Source of the DNA: Flavobacterium sp. HSC-61S13
GTDB lineage: Bacteria; Bacteroidota; Bacteroidia; Flavobacteriales; Flavobacteriaceae
Length of the DNA: 64,000 nucleotides
Assembly (NCBI RefSeq): GCF_024171535.1
Contig: NZ_JALJZV010000006.1
Location: 175,311 to 239,310 of the forward strand
Direction of reading: 5' to 3'
The notes under the pieces were generated by a model. The model was not told the origin of the DNA, did no database searches, and saw nothing but the letters and a program-made list of their open reading frames with translations. The translations under genes were made by a program, and so were the position numbers. The stretch's first letter is position 1. Each line of letters begins with the position of its first letter. Positions 46,634 to 55,633 of this stretch are shown here, in pieces.

Positions 46634-46939
46634 ATGAAACATTTATTAAAAAATTCCGTAGGTCAACTACGATTAATCGCTCTATTAGAGGGAACTTCTT
46701 TACTTCTTCTTTTGTTCGTTGCAATGCCATTAAAATATTTTTTTGACTTCGCACAGGCAACACAGTATATGGGAATGATACACGGAGGGCTATTCCTGCT
46801 TTTTATTTTCAATACATTTAGCATGTCTATCGAAAAAAAATGGGGTTTTAAGAATACCACTTGTAAAATACTCGTAGCCTGCGTAATTCCCTTTGGGACT
46901 TTTTATATTGACAAAACAATCTTATCAAAACTTCAGTAA
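46634..46939 (+). CDS. DUF3817 membrane protein
   Basis: Small inner-membrane protein of 101 residues with three helices. It matches DUF3817 by LRLIALLEGTSLLLLLFVAMPLKY (about residues 12-35), MGMIHGGLFLLFIFN with the conserved His-Gly, and a C-terminal PFGTFYID. No biochemical function is known. It is the third gene of the TetR-controlled cassette, 10 bases after the cytochrome stop. Nothing recognisable follows for 755 bases. Confidence 0.88.
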   Translation: MKHLLKNSVGQLRLIALLEGTSLLLLLFVAMPLKYFFDFAQATQYMGMIHGGLFLLFIFNTFSMSIEKKWGFKNTTCKILVACVIPFGTFYIDKTILSKLQ

Positions 46940-47694
46940 TAACATGTCTTCGATCAGTGAATAATGACCACAAGATCTGCTCAAATTTCGACACTCAACA
47001 AAACCTTAAACTTGATAAGTGAAGAAAAATGACAGGAAGTCTTATAGCAGTAATTGAATGCTATATTCTCGAACTGGCAATAGACGGAAAATATTTTGAA
47101 AACATTCACTTATAGTATGAAAGAGCCAAACTTTTGGACAAACCTTTTACGAAAATTCGAGCACTATATATCGAGATAACAGCGACTAAAAAATAAAAAT
47201 ATACTACAGCTTAAAACAGCCTTTCCAAATTGGGGAAAATAACTGCCAAAAAAACTATAACTTAAGCTGCAATAGACAAAGAATAGATCGATTATATACT
47301 ATATGATCCCCATTAAGGTTAGAACCATAAAAATGGTTTTGCCGATTCTATGACCGTCTGTTTAAATTATATGAAAAACAGGCTATCAGCCAGATAACCT
47401 CCCTATTAATAGAACTTTTTCACGGAATTCATCTGTTGCGGTCGTACCTACTTTATTTCGTCCAATCAGCCATAGTCCATTGATTAACAACCATTTTAAA
47501 TTTAACAATCACATTATAATGGCTTCATTTGGAGCAGGTATGAATATTAATTCCCTACTTTATCAAATAGTTTAGACTCTTAAGTCAAAAACAATTTATT
47601 TTTATAAAAAAAACGAATAAATCGCATTTATTTTGTAAATTGTATAAATTAAGCGTCTAGCTATTCTTCATTAAAAAAATATTTATTATAAAAT
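46940..47694. other. Long AT-rich gap, possible decayed coding sequence
   Basis: No intact gene was seen in 755 bases. On plus, a frame from ATG 47029 encodes about 28 residues to a TAG (near 47115) and continues after it in the same frame for about 26 more codons. On minus, a frame near 47370-47490 reads about 40 codons without an ATG. These may be remnants of an inactivated gene, or chance. A small hairpin AACCAT/ATGGTT lies near 47325-47340. Confidence 0.35.
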
Positions 47695-48468
47695 ATGGAT
47701 ACGTCAAAACTCTTCAATTTAACTGGAAAAACAGCTGTAGTAACCGGTGGTGCAGCTGGAATAGGAAAAGCCAGTTGTCAAATATTAGCAGCTTATGGCG
47801 CTCAAGTGGTTGTCTCGGACTACAATTTAGAAGCGGCACAGCAAACGGCTGACGAGATCCAAAAAAGTGGTGGAAAGGCTTTGGCTATTCACTGTGATGT
47901 CACGAAAGACGAAGCTCTTGTTAACTTGGTAGATCAAACGATTTCAGCTTACGGGGGAATACATATTTTGGTCAACAATGTCGGCGGTGGTGGAGCAGGC
48001 AGAGAAAATCCTGAAAAGATAGATGTAGCTCAATTTGCCAAAGTATTTGAAATGAACGTTTTTAGTATGTGGAGGTTGTGTCAATTAGTAGCACCACATA
48101 TGAAAAAAGCAGGTTATGGCAGTATCGTCAATATTTCTTCTATGGCTTCCATCAATACCAGTCCAGCTATTAGCGCTTATGCGTCGTCTAAAGCAGCTGT
48201 AAACCATATGACCAGAAACATTGCCTTTGATTACGGTCCCGAAATCCGCGTCAATGCCATCGGACCAGGTGCTGTTAGAACTCATGCCCTAAGCACGGTT
48301 TTAACTCCAGAGATAGAGAAACGCATGCTTCAACATACCCCCTTACAAAGATTAGGTGAACCCGAAGATATTGCTGGAGCTGTGTTGTATTTTGCAGCGC
48401 CTATATCGAGTTGGACAAGCGGGCAAGTACTGTTTGTCAATGGTGGTGGTGTACAAACTTTGGATTAG
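47695..48468 (+). CDS. SDR oxidoreductase, 7-alpha-hydroxysteroid-dehydrogenase-like
   Basis: NAD(P)-dependent short-chain dehydrogenase, 257 residues, cytoplasmic. The Rossmann motif is VTGGAAGIGKA (TGxxxGxG), then VSDYN with an Asp that favours NAD, NNVGGG, and the catalytic triad Ser149, Tyr162, Lys166 (YASSKAA). By eye it is strikingly close over its whole length to E. coli 7-alpha-hydroxysteroid dehydrogenase HdhA: LVNNVGGGG, MNVFSMWRLCQLVAPHM, HTPLQRLGEPEDIA and GGGVQTL all have counterparts. The physiological substrate in this organism may be a different secondary alcohol. It is monocistronic. Confidence 0.88.
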   Translation: MDTSKLFNLTGKTAVVTGGAAGIGKASCQILAAYGAQVVVSDYNLEAAQQTADEIQKSGGKALAIHCDVTKDEALVNLVDQTISAYGGIHILVNNVGGGGAGRENPEKIDVAQFAKVFEMNVFSMWRLCQLVAPHMKKAGYGSIVNISSMASINTSPAISAYASSKAAVNHMTRNIAFDYGPEIRVNAIGPGAVRTHALSTVLTPEIEKRMLQHTPLQRLGEPEDIAGAVLYFAAPISSWTSGQVLFVNGGGVQTLD

Positions 48469-48631
48469 AATTAAGCTGGCAAATTCGTGAAAATGCAACA
48501 AAAAATACATTATACACTATAAAATCACATTTTTCTTCAGCGCTAAACTGCTGAAAAACTTACTTTTAAGCACATATATATAAAATAAATTTTGCGTATC
48601 TTTAATTATAAACACACAAAACCTTTTAGCT

Positions 48632-49015
48632 ATGAAAAAGATTTTATTTATATGGGTTGTATTGAGTGTTACCTACTCTTGTTCAATCGCCCAAAACACT
48701 AGAGAAAAGGCTTCTAAAACAGCAGTGGTTAATAACGACGAAAAAAATAAAGCTGTCGAGAAGGACAATGTTTGTTTACTTACCGACAATGATGAACTTA
48801 GAAGTTTGGCCGATGGAAAAATAACCCATCCTACCAGTATTCCAAGAGTCAAAAAAGACATTTCTCAATTGACTTCTTGCGCTATAGCAAACATCAAAAT
48901 AATCAGTGGTAAAGACGCTGGAAATACAGCCGAGTACATTGCCTGTGTCTGTGGTACGAAAATGACTTTTAAGGCCGACTACTCGATAAATATTAAAACG
49001 GTTACGGAATTATAA
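48632..49015 (+). CDS. Small secreted cysteine-containing protein, unknown function
   Basis: Exported protein of 127 residues. The signal sequence MKKILFIWVVLSVTYSC could end in a lipobox at Cys17. A lysine-rich linker of about 30 residues follows, then a compact domain with four cysteines (NVCLL, TSCAIAN, IACVCGTK). I do not recognise a family. A near-consensus promoter box TATCTTTA (48597-48604) lies 28 bases upstream and a strong terminator follows, so it is an independent gene. Confidence 0.7.
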   Translation: MKKILFIWVVLSVTYSCSIAQNTREKASKTAVVNNDEKNKAVEKDNVCLLTDNDELRSLADGKITHPTSIPRVKKDISQLTSCAIANIKIISGKDAGNTAEYIACVCGTKMTFKADYSINIKTVTEL

Positions 49016-49039
49016 AGATTTTTATAAGAACAATAAACT

Positions 49040-49069
49040 AAAAAAGTGAGATTATAGTCTCACTTTTTT
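49040..49069 (+). terminator. Rho-independent terminator
   Basis: Stem AAAAAAGTGAGA/TCTCACTTTTTT (49040-49051 with 49058-49069), 6-base loop, T run; serves the secreted-protein gene. Confidence 0.92.
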
Positions 49070-49146
49070 TATGAAAATCCTTGATCTGAAATTTACAGTA
49101 GATTCTTAAAACGGTAACCTTTAAAATCCAAACACAAAACAATTCC

Positions 49147-49365
49147 TTAAGATGTAGCGTATTTTGTTTTCTTTCCAGAAGTATAATATTTTAGAATATA
49201 AATAATAGCACCTAAAAATGGCAAGGCAAGTATAATTGTCTTCCAGTAGTTTTCTTTTAGCTTTTTACTGTCTTGATTATACAGTAAACTCAATGCCCAA
49301 ATCAACGAGATTGTATATAATAAAGAACCATAAAATACTTGGTTTTGTGAGACCATTGTTTCCAT
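49147..49365 (-). CDS. Small two-helix membrane protein (PLDc_N-like)
   Basis: Protein of 72 residues with two hydrophobic helices (residues about 10-28 and 42-60) joined by a charged loop, ending in a basic tail. The second helix, ALPFLGAIIYILKYYTSGKK, resembles the PLDc_N domain (PxxGxxIYxL). No catalytic part is present. A perfect promoter box TACCTTTG lies 51 bases upstream on the same strand, which supports a real gene. Start at 49365 or, three codons later, at 49356. Confidence 0.6.
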   Translation of the reverse strand: METMVSQNQVFYGSLLYTISLIWALSLLYNQDSKKLKENYWKTIILALPFLGAIIYILKYYTSGKKTKYATS

Positions 49366-49415
49366 AAGTAATTGCGTTATTAAGTTAGCTTGTTAATCAA
49401 TCTTATTATCTGAAA

Positions 49416-49423
49416 CAAAGGTA
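49416..49423 (-). promoter_or_regulatory. -7 promoter box of the small membrane protein gene
   Basis: TACCTTTG on the minus strand, a perfect TAnnTTTG match, 50 bases ahead of the start. Confidence 0.55.
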
Positions 49424-49470
49424 TTTAATATCGCGAAGGTGGGTGTTTCTAATGTATTAATTATTAGTTA

Positions 49471-49500
49471 CTAAAAGATTAACATATGTTAATCTTTTAG
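49471..49500. promoter_or_regulatory. Perfect 30-bp palindrome
   Basis: A perfect inverted repeat with no loop, centred between 49485 and 49486 (half-site CTAAAAGATTAACAT). It is 48 bases upstream of the TACCTTTG box of the small membrane protein gene. Perfect dyad symmetry suggests a dimeric-regulator site; as RNA it would be a poor hairpin without a loop. The rest of the 49366-49805 gap holds only a terminator. Confidence 0.55.
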
Positions 49501-49751
49501 AGTGTTTAACCGCCATTAAATAGATTTTTAACTGAATTTTAAGTTAAAAACAAACTAATAATCAACAATATTATACAATACACCTAAACCTTATTTCAAC
49601 ATATTACGAACTTATGCATTGGCTACCGCTAAGTGTAACAAAAATGCTTTTTCAAACGATAATCACGTAATTCACACACAAATATATTTTCCGTTTATGC
49701 ATCCCAAAATTATTTTATCATGTCGCAGTTCGGCAAGGTATTAATAGAAAA

Positions 49752-49783
49752 AGACAGCCACATCAAAACTGATGTGGCTGTCT
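49752..49783 (-). terminator. Terminator of guaB
   Basis: Fourteen-pair stem with core GACAGCCACATCA/TGATGTGGCTGTC (49752-49765 with 49770-49783), 4-base loop, T run on the minus strand. Confidence 0.9.
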
Positions 49784-49805
49784 CTATAAATTATAAATTC
49801 AGAAA

Positions 49806-51278
49806 TTATCTTGAATAATTCGGAGCTTCTTTAGTAATGGTCACATTATGTGGGTGACTTTCACCGATACCCGAAGCGGTTAAACGGATAAAACGAGAAG
49901 TTTTTTGAAGTGTTTTCACGTCTTTAGCTCCACAGTAACCCATACCAGCACGTAGTCCTCCAATGAATTGTTGCATGCTTTCATCCAACTCTCCTTTATA
50001 CGGAACACGCCCTACGATACCTTCCGGTACCAATTTTTTTACATCGTCTTCAACATCTTGGAAATAACGGTCTTTAGATCCTTCTTTCATCGCTTCAACC
50101 GATCCCATACCACGGTATGATTTGAATTTTCTACCTTCAAAAATAATGGTTTCACCCGGAGATTCCTTAGTACCTGCTAACATCGATCCCAACATCACAC
50201 AGTCAGCACCTGCCGCTAAGGCTTTAGGAATATCTCCTGTATAACGAATTCCTCCATCACCAATAACTGGAATTCCCGTTCCTTCCAAAGCCGCAGCTAC
50301 TTCCAAAATAGCTGAGAATTGAGGAAAACCAACTCCTGCCACTACTCTTGTCGTACAGATCGATCCAGGTCCAATTCCCACCTTAACCGCATCAGCACCA
50401 TTTTCAACTAAAAATAAAGCCGCTTCTGGAGTAGCGATATTTCCAACCACTACGTCAATCTGAGGAAAGTTGCTCTTAACGTCTTTTAAGACACTAATTA
50501 CACCTTTGGAATGTCCGTGAGCTGTATCGATAATCAAGGCGTCTACTCCCGCCGCAACCAGTGCAGCGGCACGTTCAACAGCGTCGGCAGTTACTCCTAA
50601 TGCAGCAGCTACGCGAAGTCTACCAAATTTATCTTTATTGGCATTCGGTTTTTGTGTCAGTTTGGTAATATCTCTAAAAGTGATTAATCCCACTAATTGA
50701 TAGTTACTATTGACTACAGGAAGTTTTTCGATTTTGTTTTCTTGAAGTATCCCTTCAGCTTCAGGTAAAGTTGTTCCCTCTGCCGCTGTCACTATATTTT
50801 CTTTGGTCATCACTTCCAAAATAGAACGTTCGTTTATCTTTTCAAAACGAAGATCGCGATTGGTTACAATTCCCTTTAATACCATATTCTCATCAACTAC
50901 TGGAATACCACCAATACCATATTCGGCCATGGCTCTTTTAGCATCACCAACATTAGCAGATAAAGGCAAAGTCACTGGATCGATAATCATACCAGACTCC
51001 GCACGTTTAACCTTGCGAACTTCAGCAGCTTGCTGTTCTATAGTCATGTTTTTATGCAACACACCGATACCTCCCTCACGAGCCATAGCGATAGCCATAG
51101 CGCTTTCAGTAACCGTATCCATAGCAGCAGAAACTATAGGAACATTTAAAGTAATGTTTTTGGAAAATTTTGATTTAATACTTACCTCTCTCGGTAAGAT
51201 CTCTGAGTAACTTGGAATTAACAATACATCGTCGTATGTTAATCCTTCTCCTATGATTTTAGCTGTATGTGCTTTCAT
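49806..51278 (-). CDS. guaB: Inosine-5'-monophosphate dehydrogenase
   Basis: Oxidises IMP to XMP, the committed step of guanine nucleotide synthesis, 490 residues. The order is: N-terminal barrel ([14 protein letters not shown]), two CBS domains (residues about 100-205, ending [13 protein letters not shown]), then the rest of the barrel with the active-site cysteine in [15 protein letters not shown] and the flap [26 protein letters not shown]. The ATG at 51278 is chosen: a TTG nine codons upstream would place the start inside the -7 promoter box. It is monocistronic and followed by a strong terminator. Confidence 0.96.
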   Translation of the reverse strand: MKAHTAKIIGEGLTYDDVLLIPSYSEILPREVSIKSKFSKNITLNVPIVSAAMDTVTESAMAIAMAREGGIGVLHKNMTIEQQAAEVRKVKRAESGMIIDPVTLPLSANVGDAKRAMAEYGIGGIPVVDENMVLKGIVTNRDLRFEKINERSILEVMTKENIVTAAEGTTLPEAEGILQENKIEKLPVVNSNYQLVGLITFRDITKLTQKPNANKDKFGRLRVAAALGVTADAVERAAALVAAGVDALIIDTAHGHSKGVISVLKDVKSNFPQIDVVVGNIATPEAALFLVENGADAVKVGIGPGSICTTRVVAGVGFPQFSAILEVAAALEGTGIPVIGDGGIRYTGDIPKALAAGADCVMLGSMLAGTKESPGETIIFEGRKFKSYRGMGSVEAMKEGSKDRYFQDVEDDVKKLVPEGIVGRVPYKGELDESMQQFIGGLRAGMGYCGAKDVKTLQKTSRFIRLTASGIGESHPHNVTITKEAPNYSR

Positions 51279-51302
51279 TGCAATTTGTAGTTGAATTGCA
51301 CG

Positions 51303-51310
51303 CAAATTTA
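51303..51310 (-). promoter_or_regulatory. -7 promoter box of guaB
   Basis: TAAATTTG on the minus strand; transcription should begin about 7 bases downstream, giving a leader of about 20 bases before the ATG at 51278. Confidence 0.55.
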
Positions 51311-51335
51311 GCGTTTTTAAATCAAATAAAAAAGA

Positions 51336-52199
51336 TTAATGATAAAAATTAAAAATTTTTAACGCTTCGTTATACGAACTTTCAAATGACATCGCACTCA
51401 GGTTGGTATCTACCTTGTTTGCAGTAAAATAACTCAACATTTTTTCGGTAGGCATATTACCGGTCAAGTCATCTTTGGCCATCGGGCAACCGCCATATCC
51501 CTTTATCGCTCCGTCAAATCTCAGACAACCCGCTTTATAAGCCGCATCTATTTTTTCAAACCAACGGTCCGGAGTCGTGTGTAAATGGGCACCAAATTCA
51601 ATATTCGGGTATTTTGGGATCAAATTTGAAAACAAATAATCGATCACCTCCGGCGTAGAACTCCCTACTGTATCCGAAAGCGATAGTATCTTAACTCCCA
51701 TATTCGAAAGCTTTTCTGTCCATTCTCCTACAATATCCACATTCCAAGGATCTCCATAAGGATTTCCAAATCCCATCGATAGATAAGCCACCACCTCTTT
51801 ATCGCATTTTGCAGCAATATTCAAGATTTCTTGCAGTGTTACTAAAGATTCTGCTATGGTTTTATGCGTGTTTCGCATCTGAAAGTTTTCAGAAATAGAA
51901 AAAGGAAAACCTAAATATTTAATTTCCTTGTGTTCAGAAGCCAATTCTGCTCCACGCGTATTAGCAATTATCGCCAATAACTTACTTGGAGTTTTAGACA
52001 AATCCAATTGCGCCAATAATTCAGCGGTATCCTGCATTTGAGGAATCGCCTTAGCGGATACAAAACTCCCAAAGTCAATGGTATCAAACCCAACTCTTAA
52101 TAGAGATTGGATATACTGTACCTTCTTTTCAGTGGGTATAAACATCTTAATGCCTTGCATCGCATCACGAGGGCATTCTATAATTTTTACTGGCTTCAT
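51336..52199 (-). CDS. mvaB: Hydroxymethylglutaryl-CoA lyase
   Basis: Cleaves HMG-CoA to acetyl-CoA and acetoacetate, the last step of leucine degradation, 287 residues. DRE-TIM metallolyase features: IIECPRDAMQGI at the start carries the catalytic Arg-Asp pair (RD), LSLSDTVGSSTPE, FGAHLHTTPDRWFEK with the metal His-x-His, and GAIKGYGGCPMAKDDLTGNMPTE with the catalytic cysteine in GGCP. The family usually has SPRDGLQ at the first motif; here CPRDAMQ. It lies 91 bases after lysE on the same strand and ends 58 bases before the guaB start. Confidence 0.92.
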   Translation of the reverse strand: MKPVKIIECPRDAMQGIKMFIPTEKKVQYIQSLLRVGFDTIDFGSFVSAKAIPQMQDTAELLAQLDLSKTPSKLLAIIANTRGAELASEHKEIKYLGFPFSISENFQMRNTHKTIAESLVTLQEILNIAAKCDKEVVAYLSMGFGNPYGDPWNVDIVGEWTEKLSNMGVKILSLSDTVGSSTPEVIDYLFSNLIPKYPNIEFGAHLHTTPDRWFEKIDAAYKAGCLRFDGAIKGYGGCPMAKDDLTGNMPTEKMLSYFTANKVDTNLSAMSFESSYNEALKIFNFYH

Positions 52200-52289
52200 A
52201 GGTTTTCAAAGATATAGGAAAGATATTTATTGTGCAAAAGAAAATTCGGGTATAGGCATTCGAGAAAAAGCTTATTTACGACTACCTTT

Positions 52290-52907
52290 TTAAAGTAAAA
52301 TATAAATTCCTAATCCTGTAAAAACAACAATCTGCATCCATTTTAAAAAGGAATTGAAGGCATGATTGTTTTTTAAAACGTCTGTAAGCTGGGAGGCAAT
52401 AATACTTACCGTAGTAAAAACCACCAATGTCTGGGTAATAAAAACCAATCCTAAAGTAAAAACTTGCGTTCTTACACTACCTGCATTTTCCGAGATAAAA
52501 GTTGGAAATAAGGCCAAAAAGAACATCATTACTTTCGGATTCATTATATTCATCAAGAGCCCCTGACGTACAAAGCCCATAAAAGACTTTTCAACAGCAT
52601 TTTTATCTTCACGAACCAATATATCCTCAGTATGATAGACCTTATAAGACAACCAAAACAGATATGCGGCTCCCATAATTTTGACCGTCGTAAAAATCAG
52701 ATCTGAACCGATAATCAAACTCGAAACACCAAAGGCAAAGAGCGCTAAGTGAAACACCAAACCCCCTATTTGTCCCAAAGTTGTCGCAATACCGTATTTA
52801 CTTCCTCGAGTAATACTCTGAGAAAGTACATACAGTATGTCTGGGCCAGGAGTTAGAATCAACACCAAACTAGTCACAAAAAAAGTAAGTAAAACTTCTG
52901 AAGCCAT
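52290..52907 (-). CDS. LysE-family amino-acid exporter
   Basis: Inner-membrane exporter of 205 residues with six helices. The LysE/RhtB signature is at the N-terminus: LILTPGPDILYVLSQSITRGSKYGI, including the conserved PGPD. GGLVFHLALFAFGVSSLI and NIMNPKVMMFFLALFPTFI (NPKxxxFF) are also typical. The substrate, an amino acid or related metabolite, is not predictable. It starts five bases after the pyrD stop, so they form an operon; no functional link to pyrimidine synthesis is evident. Confidence 0.92.
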   Translation of the reverse strand: MASEVLLTFFVTSLVLILTPGPDILYVLSQSITRGSKYGIATTLGQIGGLVFHLALFAFGVSSLIIGSDLIFTTVKIMGAAYLFWLSYKVYHTEDILVREDKNAVEKSFMGFVRQGLLMNIMNPKVMMFFLALFPTFISENAGSVRTQVFTLGLVFITQTLVVFTTVSIIASQLTDVLKNNHAFNSFLKWMQIVVFTGLGIYILL

Positions 52908-52912
52908 TTGTT

Positions 52913-53932
52913 CTATTTTTTCGCTAAAATTGCTTGGTTAATCGATTTTATTAAGGCAGGACCCTCATAGATAAAGCCGGTATATAACTGTACTAAACTT
53001 GCACCTGCTTCTAATTTCTCTATCGCATCCTCGGCCGTATGAATTCCCCCCACTCCAATTATAGGAAAGGAACGATGGCTTTTTTCCGATAAAAAACGAA
53101 TAACCTCTGTACTTCTTTTGGCCAGTGGTTTACCGCTCAATCCCCCCATCTCAGCCTGCTCTGGAGATAATAGATGGTCTCTAGAAATGGTTGTATTCGT
53201 AGCAATTACACCTGCGATTTTTGTTTCATCTACTATTTCAATGATATCCAATAATTGGTCGTCTGTCAAATCCGGCGCTATTTTAAGCAATATCGGTTTG
53301 GGTGATTTCTTTTTCGAGTTTTTATTTTGTAAAGCATGTAAAAGTGCTTTTAAAGGCTCTTTATCCTGTAAGGCTCTTAAGTTCGGGGTATTGGGTGAAC
53401 TCACATTCACGACAAAATAATCTACATGATCAAACAAAGTTTCAAAACAAATTTCATAGTCACTAATAGCGTCTTCATTGGCAGTTAATTTGTTTTTCCC
53501 GATATTCCCACCAATTAAGGTTCCCTTATTCTTTTTTAAGCGAGTAACCGCTGCATCAACACCCCCATTATTAAACCCCATTCGGTTAATAATGCCTTTG
53601 TCGGCTTTTAAACGAAATAATCTCTTTTTTGGATTCCCCTCTTGTGGCTTTGGAGTTAGTGTTCCGATTTCAATAAATCCAAAACCAAAGTTTTCCAATT
53701 CCGAAAACATCGCCGCATCTTTATCCAATCCAGCAGCCAATCCAACCGGATTTTTAAACTTCAATCCAAAAACCTCTCGCTCCAATCGAGGGTCATTTAA
53801 CTGACAAAAACTTCTAATCATACTAGATACACCCGGAATCTTATTGATCCAACGCACCGAAAAAAAAGTAAAATGATGAACTTTTTCCGGATCAAACTTA
53901 AATAGTATCGGACGAATAAGGGTTTTGTACAT
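52913..53932 (-). CDS. pyrD: Dihydroorotate dehydrogenase (quinone), class 2
   Basis: Membrane-associated flavoenzyme oxidising dihydroorotate to orotate with quinone, fourth step of UMP synthesis, 339 residues. The N-terminal helix that docks on the membrane ([22 protein letters not shown]) marks class 2. FMN and substrate motifs are [43 protein letters not shown] with the catalytic serine, and [12 protein letters not shown] with LVQLYTGF. A perfect -7 box lies 30 bases upstream. It leads the pyrD-lysE pair. Confidence 0.96.
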   Translation of the reverse strand: MYKTLIRPILFKFDPEKVHHFTFFSVRWINKIPGVSSMIRSFCQLNDPRLEREVFGLKFKNPVGLAAGLDKDAAMFSELENFGFGFIEIGTLTPKPQEGNPKKRLFRLKADKGIINRMGFNNGGVDAAVTRLKKNKGTLIGGNIGKNKLTANEDAISDYEICFETLFDHVDYFVVNVSSPNTPNLRALQDKEPLKALLHALQNKNSKKKSPKPILLKIAPDLTDDQLLDIIEIVDETKIAGVIATNTTISRDHLLSPEQAEMGGLSGKPLAKRSTEVIRFLSEKSHRSFPIIGVGGIHTAEDAIEKLEAGASLVQLYTGFIYEGPALIKSINQAILAKK

Positions 53933-53961
53933 AATATGGAAGTTAGTGTTGTATTTTTTTG

Positions 53962-53969
53962 CAAAAATA
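53962..53969 (-). promoter_or_regulatory. -7 promoter box of pyrD
   Basis: TATTTTTG on the minus strand, a perfect TAnnTTTG match, about 30 bases ahead of the pyrD start; no good -33 TTG was seen. Confidence 0.45.
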
Positions 53970-54199
53970 ATGAAAATTCACCACCATTAGGTAATTTTTC
54001 ACCAAAGAATTAATGGATTTTAAATAGTTGATAAACCGGCTTTAGTGCATCGGCTAGCGATTCCAAAAAAAAACTTTTTTAACGCTATTTTTCCTGTTTA
54101 AACTCAAGAATATTAACTTATTAAAAAAATTTTTCTTATCTTTAAAATAACAAAAATAAAACCAACACAAGTCAAATACTATTTGAAAAACAACATCCG

Positions 54200-54625
54200 A
54201 TGACAACTATTAACCCCTATTTGCATTTTGATGGAAATTGCGAACAAGCATTTTCATTCTACCACAGCGTCTTTGGCGGAACATTATCTAAAATAACCCG
54301 CTTTAATGACTTCCCTTCTGATATCCCATTAACAGCTGAAGAAGGCAAACGCGTATTGCATGTATTACTCCCCATCAACCCAACGACTACTTTGATTGGC
54401 AGTGATCAATCCCTACATTTTGATCCTGAATTAAAAGTAGGAAACAACGTTTCTATCGCTGTAAACGTACCCTCAGAAGAAGAAGCACAACGCCTCTTTA
54501 GCGAATTATCCGACAAAGGCACCATCACTACCCCGTTAGAAAAAACATTTTGGGGGGCCTGGTTTGGTATGTTCACCGATCAGTTTGGAATCCATTGGAT
54601 GATCAGTCACGACAACAAACAATAA
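54200..54625 (+). CDS. VOC-family (PhnB-like) protein
   Basis: Glyoxalase/bleomycin-resistance-fold protein of 141 residues, cytoplasmic. The PhnB-type pattern is clear: INPYLHFDGNCEQAFSFYHSVFGG at the start, LIGSD in the middle and FWGAWFGMFTDQFGIHWMISHD at the end. These proteins are mostly of unknown activity (a 3-demethylubiquinone-9 3-methyltransferase label is often misapplied). The promoter region has TATCTTTA, a near match. No operon partner; the next gene, 94 bases on, is an exported repeat protein. Confidence 0.9.
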   Translation: MTTINPYLHFDGNCEQAFSFYHSVFGGTLSKITRFNDFPSDIPLTAEEGKRVLHVLLPINPTTTLIGSDQSLHFDPELKVGNNVSIAVNVPSEEEAQRLFSELSDKGTITTPLEKTFWGAWFGMFTDQFGIHWMISHDNKQ

Positions 54626-54719
54626 GGATTTGTCTGGATAAAGAGCTGAGAACTAGAACACCATATCTCCCTCGATTAAATCAGACCCGTAAATTAAACC
54701 CCGTAAAAATCAAAAACTT

Positions 54720-55289
54720 TTGACACCGTCTTTTAAAACGATTAGCTTATCCATTGCAGCTGTGTTTTTCCAAAACAGTTATAGCCAACACCTTTCTACA
54801 GCATCAGATTACAGCTCCGAAGCACACAAAATACAAACCGAAGTCGGCGAAGTCGTCAATGGCAAACAAAACGGGCTATGGTGTCTTTATGAAAACGGTA
54901 TATTGCAACGTGAAAGCCATTATGTACATGGCGTAGCTAATGGTCGATGGATTTGGTATTACCCCAATGGATCTATTGAAACTGTGGCTACTTACCAAAT
55001 GGGTTATAAAAAAGGCCCACAGGTCTCGTACTTCGAAAACGGTCATAGAGCGTCAGACGGCCATTATGAAGGCGAAGATCGCGACGGCTTATGGTGCGAT
55101 TACGCTCCTGATGACCCTTCATACACCCTGTCAACATACAAAAAAGGCCAATTGGACGGCAATTATAAAAAATACGATAAAGACGGCATTTTAAGAGAAG
55201 AAGGCTATTTTAAAAATAATGTAAAAAGCGGCATTTGGGAGCATTACGACACCTTGGGACAGCACACCCAAACGCAGACGTTTAGATAA
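54720..55289 (+). CDS. Exported MORN-like repeat protein (YwqK-type)
   Basis: Protein of 189 residues made of about five to six MORN-like units of YwqK type (NGKQNGLWCLYENGIL, NGRWIWYYPNGSIE, KGPQVSYFENG, DGNYKKYDKDGILREEGYFKN). A signal peptide SIAAVFFQNSYSQ precedes them, so it acts outside the cytoplasm. The frame has no ATG: a stop lies at 54690-54692 and the only usable starts are ATT at 54693 or TTG at 54720; TTG gives the signal peptide. Database labels for such proteins as antitoxins are not supported by anything here. Function unknown. Confidence 0.75.
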   Translation: MTPSFKTISLSIAAVFFQNSYSQHLSTASDYSSEAHKIQTEVGEVVNGKQNGLWCLYENGILQRESHYVHGVANGRWIWYYPNGSIETVATYQMGYKKGPQVSYFENGHRASDGHYEGEDRDGLWCDYAPDDPSYTLSTYKKGQLDGNYKKYDKDGILREEGYFKNNVKSGIWEHYDTLGQHTQTQTFR

Positions 55290-55633
55290 AATCACAATTA
55301 TTGATTCGAGGCCAAATCTCTGATCCTAATTTTCAACAGTAACCACATTCCCTCTATAAAAAAGACATGTGCTATTTACCACTCACTATCGCAGAAAGAT
55401 GAAACGATCGACTAAACCGTACTTCAACTGCGCTTTCCCCTTCTCCCGTTAGCCTTTTTTGGGTTAACTTTTGGATTAGCCTTTTCATTCAGCCTCTAAA
55501 TGGACCATATTTTCTTTCATATTCGCAAAGTCTAACAGCCTATCCGGATATGGATTATCTTTAGTAACTTTACCTATTTAAGCGTTAAAACCATTTAAGT
55601 AATTTTATCAATTAACCACTTGAGAGAAATATA
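55290..55633. other. Non-coding gap upstream of the copper ATPase
   Basis: No gene, clear hairpin or operator was recognised in 344 bases. Two near-match -7 boxes, TATCTTTA and TAACTTTA, lie together around 55557-55575, 60-75 bases before the ATPase start. Confidence 0.4.

Noticed and set aside
48535..48556. Terminator after the SDR gene
   Set aside because: Only a 6-bp stem (TTCAGC/GCTGAA) with no T tract.
51279..51305. TTG start nine codons upstream of guaB
   Set aside because: The codon lies within the TAAATTTG promoter box, so it would be upstream of the transcript start.
52759..52776. Third copy of the glnN ACCCCCTATTT repeat
   Set aside because: It is inside the lysE coding region, is not a full 12-base match and has no promoter next to it.
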